Source: Rutidosis leptorrhynchoides (lineage: Eukaryota > Streptophyta > Magnoliopsida > Asterales > Asteraceae). Taken from it: a stretch of DNA of 64,000 bases. The stretch lies in NCBI RefSeq assembly GCF_046630445.1, contig NC_092334.1, positions 188,362,501 through 188,426,500 of the forward strand, in the 5' to 3' direction. The notes beneath the pieces are model-generated. The model ran no database searches and had not been told where the DNA came from. It was given only the letters and a program-made list of their open reading frames with translations. Within the stretch, counting starts at the first letter, position 1, and each line of letters starts with the position of its first letter. The position numbers were made by a program, and so were the translations under genes. This document shows positions 1-11,589 of the stretch, one piece after another.

Positions 1-676
1 GAATTAGTAAACCGATCTACTAATTGACGCGAATCCTAAAGATAGATCTATTGGGCCTAACGAACCCCATCCAAAGTACCGGATGCTTTAGTACTTCGAA
101 TTCGATTATATCATGTCCGAAGGATTTCCCGGAATGATAGGGGATATTCTTATATGCATCTTGTTAATGTCGGTTACCAGGTGTTCACCATATGAATGAA
201 TTTTATCTCTATGTATGGGATGTATATTGAAATATGAAATCTTGTTGTCTATTATTATAATTCGATAATATATAGGTTAAACCTATAACTCACCAACATT
301 TTTGTTGACGTTTTAAGCATGTTTATTCTCAGGTGATTATTAAGAGCTTCCGCTGTTGCATACTAAAATAAGGACAAGATTTGGAGTCCATGCTTGTATG
401 ATATTATGTAAAAACTGCATTCAAGAAACTTATTTTTGATGTAATATATTCTTATTGTAAACCATTATGTAATGGTCGTGTATAAACGGTATATTTTAGA
501 TTATCATTATTTGATAATCTACGTAATGCTTTTTAAACCTTTATCGATAAAATAAAGGTTATGGTAGTTTTAAAAATGAATGCAGTCTTTGAAAAAAGTC
601 TCATATAGAGGTCAAAACCTCGTGACGAAATCAATTAATATGGAACGTTTATAATCAATATGAACGGGACATTTCA
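1..676 (+). mobile_element. 3' part of a family A (Tekay-type Ty3/gypsy) LTR
   Basis: This stretch matches, with scattered differences, the last third of the complete family A LTR at 12962-16319. It ends at the same terminal bases (GGGACATTTCA) at 676. No tRNA-primer site follows, so it is the end of a 3' LTR or of a solo LTR rather than a 5' LTR. The rest lies before the window. The flank after it is family B interior, so family A inserted into a family B element; the expected right target duplication would be ATACC (677-681), but its partner is outside the window. Confidence 0.85.
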
Positions 677-2671
677 ATACCCTTGAAGCATCGAAGATTT
701 TAAATAGTGATCGACGGGTGATAGTAATTCGACGGTTGCGAACGTCGAAATTTAAGAGCATTGCAGAAATACTTCTTATGAAGTGAGGGATGAGCGAATC
801 TTGTTGCCCTTATGTGATGGACGAGTAAGGATGACCGGTGAGCCGGTGATGGACTTAATGGTCGATTAGGTCGAAGGTTATGATGAAGCGTTGATATTGC
901 GGTCGATGCAATTATTGTGTCGGATTGGTCACTCTTTCCCATGAGAGTGAGCAATTGTTGATAATGGTTCATTGCGTAGAAGGTCGGGTGATCTCGACTG
1001 TGATGCACGACTGATTAAGCGGAGTGGCATATGCCTAGTCATAGAGGCGTATGTGGGACTTTGGTGGAGTTCGCTTTGCGAACGATGAAGAGCTGTTAAT
1101 TATGATTTGCGGTATGACGGTGCGATGTCGTCGCATGTACGACGTCTCAAGTGATTGTACATGTCGGCTCTGAGAGCCTAAAGTGAATTTGAGGTGATTT
1201 GATGTTTATGACCAACGGTGAGAATGATCAGGTGTGGTGTGAGAATGGAGAGATAAATCCTAAGTGGGGGAGTTTTTACTGCCGCCCGAGGAATCTCCGG
1301 TGGTGTTAGATCAAGTGAAGCGTAAGTCTTCTTGTATAAGGTGGTCGTGCAGTACCAAGTGCGGTATGAGACCAAGTGTGAAGTTTGAGATCACGGATGT
1401 GAGAGAATGTAACTGTCGTTGCGGGTGCTCTCGTGATGTAAAATTGGGTTGGTGCGAAACCCGGATAGTGCTGTTGAGTAGGTACGAGTTCGATTTCGGT
1501 ATGGATATTGTATTTTCCCTTTTGGGAAACGTGATTGTGGATATTGTCAGTGGATTATTCCACTTTATGGATGATTGTGAGGCGGGGAGTTCTATTTCCA
1601 ATTGTCTCACATAGAGACACGCGGGTTTTATTTGTTTACGAGGGTGCATTCCCTAGTGATGCGACCCGTTAGCCGCATTGAAATGTCGAAACCATCCTTA
1701 ACGGACGGTCTAGGTTGAAGGATTCACCTGACATTGGTGAATACTTTTGAAGGTCGCGTGACGAATTGCGAATTGTTGGGATGATAATTCGCTATTGACA
1801 GGATTCTAGTACACAAATAGTTTCCATTCTAGTGCTAGGAAGCCGTATTGTATGGATGTGTTGTTGGGTTTAGGGGAGAAACCCTGTGTCGAGTGTTGAT
1901 GTTTTGTCTAACTTGTGGTGTATTATTGTCGTCCTGGATTAATTCAGAGACGGAAGGTCGTGTGCGGATCCATTCATGGGAAAGTTTGTATCCCTAGTGT
2001 GATTAGTTGGTGATACCGAAATTTCTTCGTTGAAGGAATGACCCGGTGGTGCAGACAGGGGGAAGTTGGTTCTTGATTCATAGAACATTCTTAATTGGTT
2101 GGTTTACGAGTCGTTGAAGTCCGGAGGTTTGACTCGACATAAATCCTTCTCGTTTGGATTAATGCAAGACTTAGTTCACGGTGTAGTGGACCTAGTAGAT
2201 CGCGTTGGGTGATATAGTTAAGGATGTAGCTGTTGCGAGTTATAGCCGAGTGAACTTGAAGGGATGTTAAGTGGTAAGTGTTATCCGTAAGAATTTACTT
2301 TTACTCCGTCTTCGTCGTTTTGGATGTTAACCTTATTGTGGGACATGGTTACTATTGGCATTGTACTTGTAAAGGGTACACTAAAGGGGTGATATCTCGG
2401 TACGAGATTGGTTGAGTTCTTCCCGATGTGAGGGATTGAGCAAGTTTCTAGTGCTCAGATTCGTGGATTTGGTAAATCGCGGATGGAGATTTAAGTTGAA
2501 AGGGGGTGATTCATCGGAAGGGTCGCTTAAGTGCGGTGTGAGATCTTCGGGTTGCGGGAAATTTCGTAGACTTCGAGTTCGAAAGTACGTCGAAGGACCA
2601 TAGGGTGTAGGTCCGGATGGGTTGAGTGACGAAGATCACGAGGACGTGATCGAGTTTAAGTGGGGGAGAGT
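677..2671 (+). other. Non-coding 3' interior of Ty3/gypsy element B, ending in a polypurine tract
   Basis: No credible coding frame is present; the ORFs of 60-116 codons here have no recognisable domain. The block ends in a purine-rich tract, AAGTGGGGGAGAGT, at 2658-2671, immediately before the LTR that starts TGTAAGACCC. That is where a plus-strand primer sits, so I read the block as the long untranslated 3' interior of element B. Its pol lies to the left, displaced by the family A insertion. The assignment rests on the polypurine tract and the following LTR. Confidence 0.55.
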
Positions 2672-2968
2672 TGTAAGACCCAAATATTTATTGTACATAA
2701 TGTATTTATGGTGTACGATGCGTGTATGAAGTGTACGAGACATGTACGTGTTGCTTGCTCGAACGTCGAAGAAAACTGGACGTTGTTTGGAGTCACAAGG
2801 TGTGTACGTACCTTTTCGACCCCAAATAAAGTTTGAGTTGATATTTCAAAACCTTACCATTAGAAAGGAAATCTTATTACATTTTCAACGATATTTGATT
2901 CATCGAAAACGGAGCTACGGTCAAAAAGTTATGGCCAAAACAAGTTGCTGAAAACTGACCTGAAGGTT

Positions 2969-3001
2969 GGAGCGGCGCTCCACCCTTTGGAGCGGCGCTC
3001 C
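2969..3001. repeat. Paired GC-rich palindromes upstream of a TATA-like box in LTR B
   Basis: Two copies of GGAGCGGCGCTCC (2969-2981 and 2989-3001), each with arms GGAGCG/CGCTCC around one central base, are separated by seven bases. A TTTTTAAAG box follows about 28 bp later. The placement parallels the palindrome pairs in LTR E. Function unknown; a protein-binding core-promoter element or a hairpin is possible. Confidence 0.7.
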
Positions 3002-4207
3002 GATCGCGTCTGATGCAATTTTCAGCATTTTTAAAGGGTTAAATGAGGGGTACTTTGGTCCTTTCACTTGTGGAAGGATTTGTGGCACTTAGAGCAGTTT
3101 TAGATCCACTTTTGGATCATTTTGGCATCCACACATCTCTCTCATCTTATCTTAGAGAGAGAGATTTCTAGGGAGAGATTTGGGGTTTTGAAGAAGAAGA
3201 AGAAGCTTGAATCGATCGAAAGCTCGAGTGTTAAAGTTGTTCCTTTCGTTCTCGGCTACGTTTTGATTGTTATGGTAAATTCTAAATCCGAATTTCATTG
3301 TTAAGATTATTGTTTGAGTTAGGGTTTGTGTTAGTTAGTGTTATAAACCCATTTTATTGTGAAATTTGGGGGTTTTGGGTAAGATTCAAGTAAGTAAGCC
3401 TAAATGGGTGACTTAGGGTTTCGAGTGATGAAATTATGAGTTTGGGTCTTGCGTGTGTTGGTTAAACGTTAGAACACTTGTGTTGACTTGGTTTTTGGGT
3501 GTAAACCCTAATTTAGGACAAAACGGGTTAAATGGGTATTTCGGGACAAGTAAGCTTGATTCGGTGTCAAATTAAGTTTTAAGACAAGTTTTGGTAAATC
3601 AAGTAGGTAAATACTTGATTTAAGTGTTAGTGGTTGTCTTGGAAATATAATCACTAGTCGTTAGTGATTTTGGGGCGTTTTATGACTTTGGTCAAAATGA
3701 GCAATTTGAATTGGGTCAAAATTGAGGATGACACTAATTGGGATTAATTGGATGTTAAACGCTTTTGTTAAGTGTTAAATGATGCTTTTGATGTAATTAC
3801 TCGCGAGAAGTGATTTTAGGTTAAAATTTGGTGTTTTAGCAATAAAGTCAAACTTGGTCAACCATGGAATGGGTTTTGTGTAAAATACGAGCTAGTATGC
3901 GTTTAAAGGTTAAAGTTGACATATTTGGGTATTTCGAGAACGCGGGAAATAGTCTCGTTAGTTTTGGACCTTCGGGTAGCGTTAAAAGCGCAAAAGGGTA
4001 TATTTTCCACTTGTTGTTCATTCGGGCGGGTCGAGAGTCCAAATGAGGTTGTATGTTGATTATGTGTATACCTATATGCGTATTATAGGTAAAATCTTGC
4101 TCGGTCGCGTGTGGTGGGGATTTCGCGCATGGTTTGTAATGCTCGAGTTCACGAGGTGAGTGGAATAATTATATGCGTAGGCATATGATGTATTTATTTG
4201 TTGTAGC

Positions 4208-4619
4208 GTGAGATGTGAAGTGTCGATGTGCTAAGACACCACATTTCACGTGACGAGTGAAGTGTCGATGTTCTAAGACACCACTCAAAGTAATGTGACG
4301 GGTGAAGTGTCGAAGTGTTAAGACGCCACACGGGGTGAAGTGTCGATGTGTTAAGACACCACCCGGAGTGAAGTATCGATGTGCTAAGATGCCACTCCAA
4401 GAGATTAACGGGTGAAGTGCCGATGTGTTAAGGCGCCACTCGAGGTGAAGTATCGACGTGTTAAGATGCCACCTCAAGTAAAATGAAGAGTGAAGTTTCG
4501 AAGTGTTAAGACACCACTCGGGGTGAAGTGTCGACGTGTTAAGACGCCACGCAGGGTGAAGTATCGACGTGTTAAGATGCCACCCGTAGGGTTAGTGTAC
4601 GAAGTGTTAAGTGCACTAA
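4208..4619 (+). repeat. Array of 11 hairpin-forming tandem repeats in LTR B
   Basis: Units begin at 4208, 4255, 4299, 4333, 4365, 4409, 4442, 4488, 4521, 4554 and 4592. A typical unit has an outer stem, a two-base AA bulge, a five-pair inner stem (GTGTC/GACAC or a variant) and a ten-base loop resembling GATGTGTTAA. Outer stems differ but still pair: GTGAGATGTG/CACATTTCAC, GGAGTG/CACTCC, GAGGTG/CACCTC, GGGTG/CACCC. Inner stems covary too: GTGTC/GACAC, GTATC/GATGC, GTGCC/GGCGC. The last unit has a fused nine-pair stem TTAGTGTAC/GTGCACTAA. Units 3, 8 and 9 each carry one mismatch. If the TATA-like box near 3029 is used, the array lies in the transcribed leader. Structure is inferred by eye, not by folding software. 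Confidence 0.8.
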
Positions 4620-5245
4620 TGGTTGTTATGAACTCCGACGGTCTTTAAACACCGTTCCCTCGTTCGATTGGTTAACCATGGTTATTGTGTTGTAGTGTAG
4701 CATATTATATTGTTCGGGTTATATATATGCTATTGTTGTGCTAGCTTGTGGTACTGGAGGTTTATAGCTTTGTATTTGTGATGATAAGCTATTTGTGTTG
4801 CTAGCATGTATGCGGTATGTGAGTAAGTGTTTGCAAGTAGGTATATTATATATGTATGTGTATAATTATTGCATTCACTAAGCGTTAGCTTACCCTCTCG
4901 TTGTTTACATTTTTATAGATTCGCGTGGAGGTGATGGCTCGGGTAAGCGTGAGAACTATTGGATTGTGTAGGTTGCTTTAGAGGACGTGCTTTGGATTGA
5001 TTAGGATTGGGTAGCGTATCCCCAATCGCCATGCTCGGTCTAAGTTTTGTATTAAACTAAAATGGGTCGAAATGGTCACTTGTTGTAAATTGGGTCGATC
5101 TGGGCCCGATGTTGTAAAACTTGTTTTATTATGAAAACGTGTTAGTTTTACTTACTTTATCGTGTTGTGAAAACCGTTTCGTCTAAAAGTGCCCGGAAGT
5201 GGGCGATCTTTTTGTCAAAAAAGGAAAGAGTGGACAGACCACTTT

Positions 5246-5278
5246 GGAGCGCCGCTCCACAGTGGGGCGCACCGCGCC
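5246..5278. repeat. Second GC-rich palindrome pair near the end of LTR B
   Basis: GGAGCGCCGCTCC (5246-5258) is a perfect odd palindrome and the complement of the unit at 2969. It is followed by GGCGCACCGCGCC (5266-5278), arms GGCGC/GCGCC. It may be a diverged copy of the promoter-proximal pair. Confidence 0.6.
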
Positions 5279-5354
5279 GAATGCTGAACCGGCCAGATTT
5301 GATATAAAAAAAAATTTAAGTGTTGTCGGTTGGATAACGGGTTGGGTTGTTACA

Positions 5355-6159
5355 TTTAATATAAGAATTAATTATTATTATATTATTAATATTCAAATAT
5401 GGATTCTTTTTACGAAATTAATTACATTACATATATATGCAAAAATACATGTCTCTATATATTTGTAAAAACAACGACAAATTTCTTAGTCACATGGGTC
5501 ATTAAAATAAATAACTTTAGCATTTTCATTCACTAAATACCTAAAACATGTTATTAAATTGTTTTGTTAAAACAAACTCGTGATATGAAGTTTTTATGTT
5601 AAAAATCACAGGCATTTTAAGTGTAACTGGTATATTTTCTAAATTGTTTCACTATCTTATTGATCGTATCAATACATATTTTGGTTTAGGTATTAACTGG
5701 AAGGGAAACTGAGGATATTAAAGTCAACATTCATTTGAAAGAAAAGGTCAAAATAGTAAAGTATTTTGATGGCAGGTCAACTATATCTCAACCATGTAGG
5801 TGAATAATACGACGTGAACCCCAATGGTTTCTTCCATATGAAGAAACATAGCAAATTTCTGATTTTCGTAAATAGTATGGAAGTAGCAACCAATCACAGT
5901 ATTAGCTTGACTTCAAATTGTCTAATCGAATTACGTTTTAACATTTGTTTACTTGATATCAAATTGTTTCCTTTTTAATTTCTCAGCTATTATCATTACC
6001 GATTTAGAGTTTATGTTTTTGTTTTATAGTTTATACATAGGGGTTATGTTATTCTAAAATAATAAAAAGTCATAGCGATTTTTGAGTACGAACGATGATC
6101 AAAACGCGGCCGCCGCAACGCGCGGCCCGTTCCAATACTAGTTATGACTATTGTTAGAA
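5355..6159. other. AT-rich intergenic DNA, nothing recognised
   Basis: Between LTR B and the SINE I see no coding frame, RNA gene or terminal repeat. The five bases after the LTR are TTTAA, one half of a possible target duplication whose partner is outside the window. A short GC-rich patch (about 6105-6130) contains GCGGCCGC. Confidence 0.5.
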
Positions 6160-6404
6160 ACTCGGGCTTGCCTGAATGGCCACTGAGTCGCCCATTGAAG
6201 CACATCGCCCGAGTTTAATTTCTGGCTATGCCAAATTGTTCAAAATGGGTGTGTGACTAGATGTGTGCATAATGTGCAATTCATCCGGTACCAAGTCTCA
6301 CGCTCGGGGGCTTAATCACCCGAAGTTTTACCTTCTATAGAAAACCAATGTGCTCGTTCATAGGAGGTTTTCTCGCTTACCACCAAAAAAAAATAAAAAA
6401 AAAA
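6160..6404 (+). mobile_element. Decayed tRNA-derived SINE
   Basis: An A-box-like segment (TGGCCACTGAGTCG, 6177-6190) is followed by a weakened B-box-like segment (about 6210-6222), a non-tRNA body, and an A-rich tail (6385-6404). That order and size fit a plant SINE transcribed by RNA polymerase III. The B box has drifted from GGTTCGAATCC, so the copy is probably inactive. It lies about 90 bp beyond the stop codon of the permease gene and could be part of its 3' untranslated region on the other strand. Boundaries are approximate. Confidence 0.6.
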
Positions 6405-6494
6405 TCAATGTCATAGTCCTTATATAGAAAGTATGACTCCATATTTTAGTCAAGGTTAGCTAGTATTTCATATTATAATCATGGGTTTAGTTAT

Positions 6495-8439
6495 TCAATC
6501 AACTACATCATTACTAAAGAGTTTAAATTTACTAGCATCAAGTGACAGTTTTCTAACTGAAGAAAACGAACCCAAAAGCCCTACACCTGTAAAAACAACC
6601 ATAATCGCGTTGTTGATCCAATATGTGATGGAAGATCTCGACGGCTTATAAGTCAAGTTGTAAAGAAGCATCGGAAGGATAAAATCGAGTGGTATGAAAC
6701 CAAGAGCTCCAACCACACCATTAATGTCACCAAAAAATGGCAACAGTGCTGCAATGAAACCACAAAAGATCATGTAAAGCGACCGCAGAATAATCCTTGG
6801 GATCAGGTTTCGTTTTGAGAATATTCCTTGATTGATATCGGCTGATTTCGTCTCCATAATCTCGTACGCCACTTGCGAGTAAACCTGTTTCCAAGATAAA
6901 CATGGCAAAAATATGGGCAGATTAAGAAACGGGCCAAAATGGGCTGAGGTTAAAAACTTGAAACAGGAGACAACGGGTCACCTTTGACATGTTCGACCTA
7001 AATCTTTAAGCAAGCCTACTTACTAATTAAATGGCATATTTCGACCTATTTGACATGTTCCCAATTTATTTAAACTTGTTTATCTGACCCGTTTAATAAG
7101 AATAAAACCACCCAAATCAACCCATTCATACATAATCAACTGGGTGAAACTTTCACCTCTATTTTCATTTACACTAGATTTTTTTTGGACAGCTGTTAGG
7201 ATCACCCAGGAGACTTAACCACCCACGCGTTCATCTCCTACACAGTTATACCCGCCTCCAACTGCGTGCCCAGGAGGAAACCCGCACCAATCCCATACGG
7301 GGCATGGACACAAAAAGTCAAAATTTGACCGACTTTGACCCGACTTTTTAGCGTTGACCGACTAATTAAACGTTTTTGGACGAAACGGGACGGGCTAGTC
7401 ACCAAGCCGCCGCAACCGCCGTTTGCAACTATGTATATACATGTAAGGGTGTGTACCAAGCCAATGGCGAAGAGTTGAAGAAGAACAAAAATAACACCGA
7501 GTCCCAAAAGCCAAGTTGGCGCCAACGAAGGACCTTCATCAGGCATTAGGCTCTTAAGAATGTTAGAGCTAGCTTTGTTACCAAACACCAAGTAACCCGA
7601 AACCGCAGCTGAATAAAACGTCACGAAGATTACCGAGTAACACATCACAAGCCCCTTGAACATCTTCCCTCTAACTGGTGGGGCCAAAGTAGCCTGTAAT
7701 TCAACTAATTTGTGACAAAACAGAATTTCATAAATAAATCAAGAATTTTTTTATTTTTTTTTTTAAGAATGATACTCACTTGTATCTCTGGGACTATTCC
7801 ATTACCAAAAATTGCAGCTAGTATGGAAATTGAGTTGAAGGCACTCATAACCTTTGAGAATTGTGAACCTTCTAAGGAGTAATTTTTTCGAGGTGCGTTT
7901 TTTGAGACACCTGCATAAATACAAGCAGCAACAACAACTGATGTGTAGCCCAGACTTAAAATAAGTGAGCCCAGGTTCACGTGTCTAAGCGAATGAAACG
8001 TAGGTAACTGAGACAAGAGGATCATGATCCCGGTTACTATTGCTATGAACTCCCATAGTTTCATTGGTCCACTAGGCGAAAGACTCGAATACATTATCTA
8101 CAAAACCCAAGTGTGGATTAATGAACTTTGATTAATAACAAGTCTATCGAGAACAAAAATTAACTTTGATTTTTTTTCTCCAGACAGACTATTACTATAC
8201 TATCTTAGCTAATGAAATGTGGATAGTTGTTTACTTGTTTCATGATAATTTACTTCTCAAGTAAAAAAAATAATAAAAGAAAGAGGCTATTTGAATGAAA
8301 GTTGACGTCTTGTTCGATTTTTGGTATACCTGAAGGCATTCTCCTGCAAGCAAGATCGCTCCAATGCTTATGCCAGTGTTTATAGTAGTTTGAACGAAAA
8401 TTACAAAATAGTACATCCAACCCGACCCTATGAAATCAA

Positions 8440-8526
<87 letters not shown>

Positions 8527-10011
8527 CATGTCACATAAAAGGAGGTACTACTGTACTGGATGATGGTTTCATGAATACTTTAAGGAAGAGAGTGAAATCA
8601 TTATTCAACTATGGTTTTAGTTGTTTTAGAATTAATTAGTCAGATAACAGTATTACAATATTAATGCATTGGATAAAAAATGTAATCATATAATGAGCAA
8701 AGCCCATGTTCCACCATATTTAATTTCTATCAAAATGTATGCTCTTATGGTGACCCATATACACATGAAGGGACAAGATTGACTATTATTATGACTTAAG
8801 AATGAAGTTCAACCTACACTCATGGTCCAGCTTTAATCTAAACCACAAGATTGAAGGATCATCTTCCCAAAAGGTTAAAAAAAGCTATATTCAATTGAAT
8901 GCACCTACAAACAATGACCCAACATGCAAAATGACTCCTGGAACACATAAATGATAAATCCATCTCGAATGTACGTTTATTCTAATTCATAAAAGTGGAT
9001 GGAACCAAACTTTTATCTGGAAACAGTTTGAAAATCGCGAAATTGGTCTTAAATGCATAGAACTAAATATAATCAAAGAAAAATATATCACTGTAAGATT
9101 TCATAATTTATTTTTTATAAAAGAAACTATTCACTTTGACTCTTCAACCATACTAAAAGCTTAGTACATTTTTTGTCATTATTCCCCAATTTGTAGTTTG
9201 GAATCATCTATTTCTATTGATATGGTATGATGTTGTAACAATATAACCTAACATGATTATTAGTGAATAGTCAATAACATTTTTGGGTCCCATCTTCTTA
9301 AATGATGACTTAGCTTATATATTCTTTACACGTCACTCTCGAGTTAGGTGTGTTTGGATATACGGAGTACATAAACTCTGAATGAGTAAAGTCGTAATAG
9401 GTAATTTAGCGTTTGGTCCTAGCTGATAAACATAAACACTAATTACTAAAATCAAATTTAAAAGAAAATATAAATATAATTATCTTAAACATAGACGCTC
9501 AGTAAGAAATCTAATCTATGGCATCAATATGAAAAAACTCCCTACTAATAAGTAATAGTCACCACAAAAATGCACATAAAATAGGCAGTTAAATAGTTAA
9601 ACAGATAAACAAAATCTGAAATTTACCTAACACATCGGCGGCAAGTTCCCGGAACCGTATATGACGTCGGCCGGCGTTTTCACAATATTCAAGAACAAGT
9701 GACATTAAATAATAAGAATAAAAAGTAACAACCGCCATAACCGTCAAACAAAACAATCCAACACCCCATCCTAAACCCCTTAACGCATAAGGCAACGTTA
9801 GTATCGTGGGGCCCACTATTGCCGTCGTTAAGTGAAATCCGGCGTGCCACCATTCACCTGTTAAATAGCCACCAAATTAAATAAAGTTTAACGAAAAATG
9901 TAAGCTTTTATTACTTTATTTATATTTTTTACCTTTGGATTCGAGGACGAAAGCTGCACCGGCATCTGGCGGTTGGGTGTGTTTATTTTCCGGTGAATTG
10001 GAAGCTTCCAT
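6495..10011 (-). CDS. Amino acid/GABA permease, six exons (GABA transporter 1-like)
   Basis: I join six exons by GT-AG sites with consistent phase: 10011-9933, 9857-9627, 8427-8330, 8097-7780, 7693-7457 and 6884-6495, giving 1353 coding bases (450 residues plus stop), the usual length for this family. The N-terminus has a short hydrophilic tail, then [19 protein letters not shown] and [13 protein letters not shown], as in the AAAP (amino acid/auxin permease) family. [44 protein letters not shown] and [18 protein letters not shown] follow, the pattern of plant GABA/proline transporters such as GAT1. It should be a plasma-membrane proton-coupled importer with about ten membrane segments; GABA itself as substrate is inferred from family resemblance. 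No frameshift or stop is seen. Intron 2 (about 1.2 kb) contains a long TA run and intron 5 is about 570 bp. Alternative: another AAAP subgroup, such as lysine/histidine transporter-like. Confidence 0.88.
8444..8522. repeat. (TA)n microsatellite in intron 2 of the permease gene
   Basis: About 79 bp of uninterrupted alternating T and A lies directly upstream, in gene sense, of the short pyrimidine-rich stretch and AG acceptor of exon 3 (acceptor at 8429-8428). It generates meaningless Tyr-Ile ORFs. Its closeness to the acceptor could influence splicing; that is inference. Confidence 0.95.
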
Positions 10012-10100
10012 GATTATTGGATAAGATAAACATGAATGGATTTGTAATTATAGGGATCGTTACGATGGTGATGATATGCAGGATCATAGATATGTGAAGA

Positions 10101-10108
10101 TGACGTCA
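10101..10108. promoter_or_regulatory. TGACGTCA palindrome upstream of the permease start codon
   Basis: TGACGTCA lies about 90 bp upstream of the ATG at 10011. This palindrome is the classical core bound by plant TGA-type bZIP factors. A single short match can be chance, and the transcription start is not known. Confidence 0.35.
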
Positions 10109-11389
10109 GTAGATGTCGATGGGTATATGTGGAGGAGGCGTCAACGCAAAGCAATCCGCCCTTAAACACTCAAACCTGTATACTCGAGTTATTTTTAGGA
10201 CTAAAATCGAAATAAACATATAGTTATGGTGGCCGCGGTTACATGCCAAGGTCATCTAGTTTTATTGGTAGATGGTTGGGAGGTGAAAAGGTGATTGAAA
10301 GAATAAAAAAGAAGTAAGTTAACTTGTTAAAATCTGATCGAAAGTTTATTAAACAAGTAGTAAAAATTTTAGAGAAAAAAAAAAAAGAATTAATATTTAT
10401 ATTTAAATATTAATTAATACGCTCGTGATTTGCCACGCCTCTTTCCTCAAGAAGGTGCTAGCACCATGATTCTGTTAGTTATTACTCCGTATTATATTAT
10501 ATTATAGTAGTATCTATGAGTAAAATTAAATTAATTGCTACATGCGCTTTAGTTTTACTAAATAAATTGGAGTTGATGTAGATTGTTTTGGGTTGTTTAT
10601 AAACGTGATTTAAGATGATCTTGGATGGTAGCTTTCGATGAATTTAGGTTGTGATTTTAGATGGTGATTACAAATGGTTTGTGTTGGTGCCTTTTGATTG
10701 TTTAAGTACTTTTTGGGTCATAGTGTTAAGAGTCATTGGGATCGATTTGAGATTGTTATGGCTATATTCAAGATTCATGAACATTGTTTTTGAGGTTTAT
10801 GGTCGTGATATTAGATTTGTGGCTTCGGGTTATTTCGATGTTCGGCATGATCGTGGTTCTTGTTGATTCAGTGTTTAGGGCGGGGATTCAAGCATTGAAC
10901 ATTGGTTATAATTTTGCATTCATAGTTCTTTCTCCGCTAATAGTTCTACATTTCGCTATACCACCACTTGGCTAGATTGTGTGATCAACGGGTTTTATCT
11001 CAATTTCGTAGTGTCGGTTGTGGTAGTTTTTCATCAGTTCTTATGTTCTAACTAGTGTTGCCATTATGTGATCTGATGTAGTGTTGCGAGTAGAAGTTTA
11101 GATTGTAGCCATATTTGTTATATTTTTTTCGTGATCGGTAAAGTCGTGGAATCGTGTTTGTTGAAGTCATTTATGATTGTTGTAACTACTAGTTTCTTGC
11201 TAGTGTTATTTTTATTTATAAAATTATTGTCTTTCGAAAAAAGAATAATAGAGAGTAAAATGTTACGAGTAAATGAATAAGGAAAATGGTAATAAAAAAA
11301 AAAAAAAAAAAGAATAAAAATTACAAAAATAATAATTTATATCGAGATTCGATGTTAGCTAATAAGTAAGGAAAAGAAAATAAGTTAAA
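10109..11389 (+). other. Upstream flank of the permease gene, then possible LINE 3' end
   Basis: 10109-10430 is AT-rich presumptive promoter DNA without a further clear element. From about 10540 the plus strand becomes T- and G-rich without a credible ORF and ends in A-rich runs (11220-11325), which resembles the untranslated 3' end and tail of a LINE. I could not find a reverse transcriptase domain, so this is a weak call. Confidence 0.3.
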
Positions 11390-11510
11390 ATTTAGGGAAA
11401 ATTTTGTGGTTAGTTTCTATTTAAGAATTATCCGGAAAAATGGGGCCACTTATTGCTATGTCAATTCTTCAAGAAGTTTAGGAATGTTGTAGATGTTTAT
11501 ATAGTTTCTT
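11390..11510 (+). pseudogene. Fragment of LINE ORF1 (RNA-binding domain region), first copy
   Basis: This stretch repeats, with several substitutions, the segment 12005-12118 of the larger LINE ORF1 remnant downstream, including the bases coding for the start of the RRM-like fold. It is followed by a simple A-rich run (11510-11560). It is a second broken copy, either from a local duplication or another insertion. Confidence 0.6.
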
Positions 11511-11589
11511 TAAAAAAAACAAAAAAAAAAAAAAAACAAAAACAAAAACAAAAAACAAGTTGTTGGCATTGAATACTCTTATGCGCTTT

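Larger units (their letters stand above)
2672..5354 (+). mobile_element. LTR of Ty3/gypsy element B (3' LTR)
   Basis: The LTR runs from TGTAAGACCC after the polypurine tract to GGGTTGTTACA, with TG/CA ends and a length of 2683 bp. It contains a pair of GC-rich palindromes near its start (2969-3001), a TATA-like TTTTTAAAG about 28 bp further on, a long array of hairpin-forming repeats (4208-4619), and a second palindrome pair close to its end (5246-5278). No coding sequence. No second LTR of this family is in the window, so its boundaries come from terminal motifs and the polypurine tract, not alignment. Confidence 0.75.

Noticed and set aside
1264-1649. Overlapping 116- and 112-codon ORFs on both strands
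   Set aside because: They lie in the non-coding interior of element B, show no domain, and mirror each other on opposite strands.
4169-4477. Minus-strand ORF with repeated HRHFTP/LNTSTLH units
   Set aside because: It is a translation of the hairpin repeats; the unit length and stem covariation fit a nucleic-acid structure, not a protein repeat.
4208-4619. CRISPR-like array
   Set aside because: The repeats are regular but adjoining units are themselves hairpins without unique spacers, in a plant LTR.
7238-7456. Extension of permease exon 5 beyond the donor site
   Set aside because: The frame stays open by chance past 7457, but residues no longer match the family, and the GT at 7456-7455 joins in frame to the next exon.
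8321-8639. Tyr-Ile repeat ORFs
   Set aside because: Translations of the TA microsatellite in an intron.
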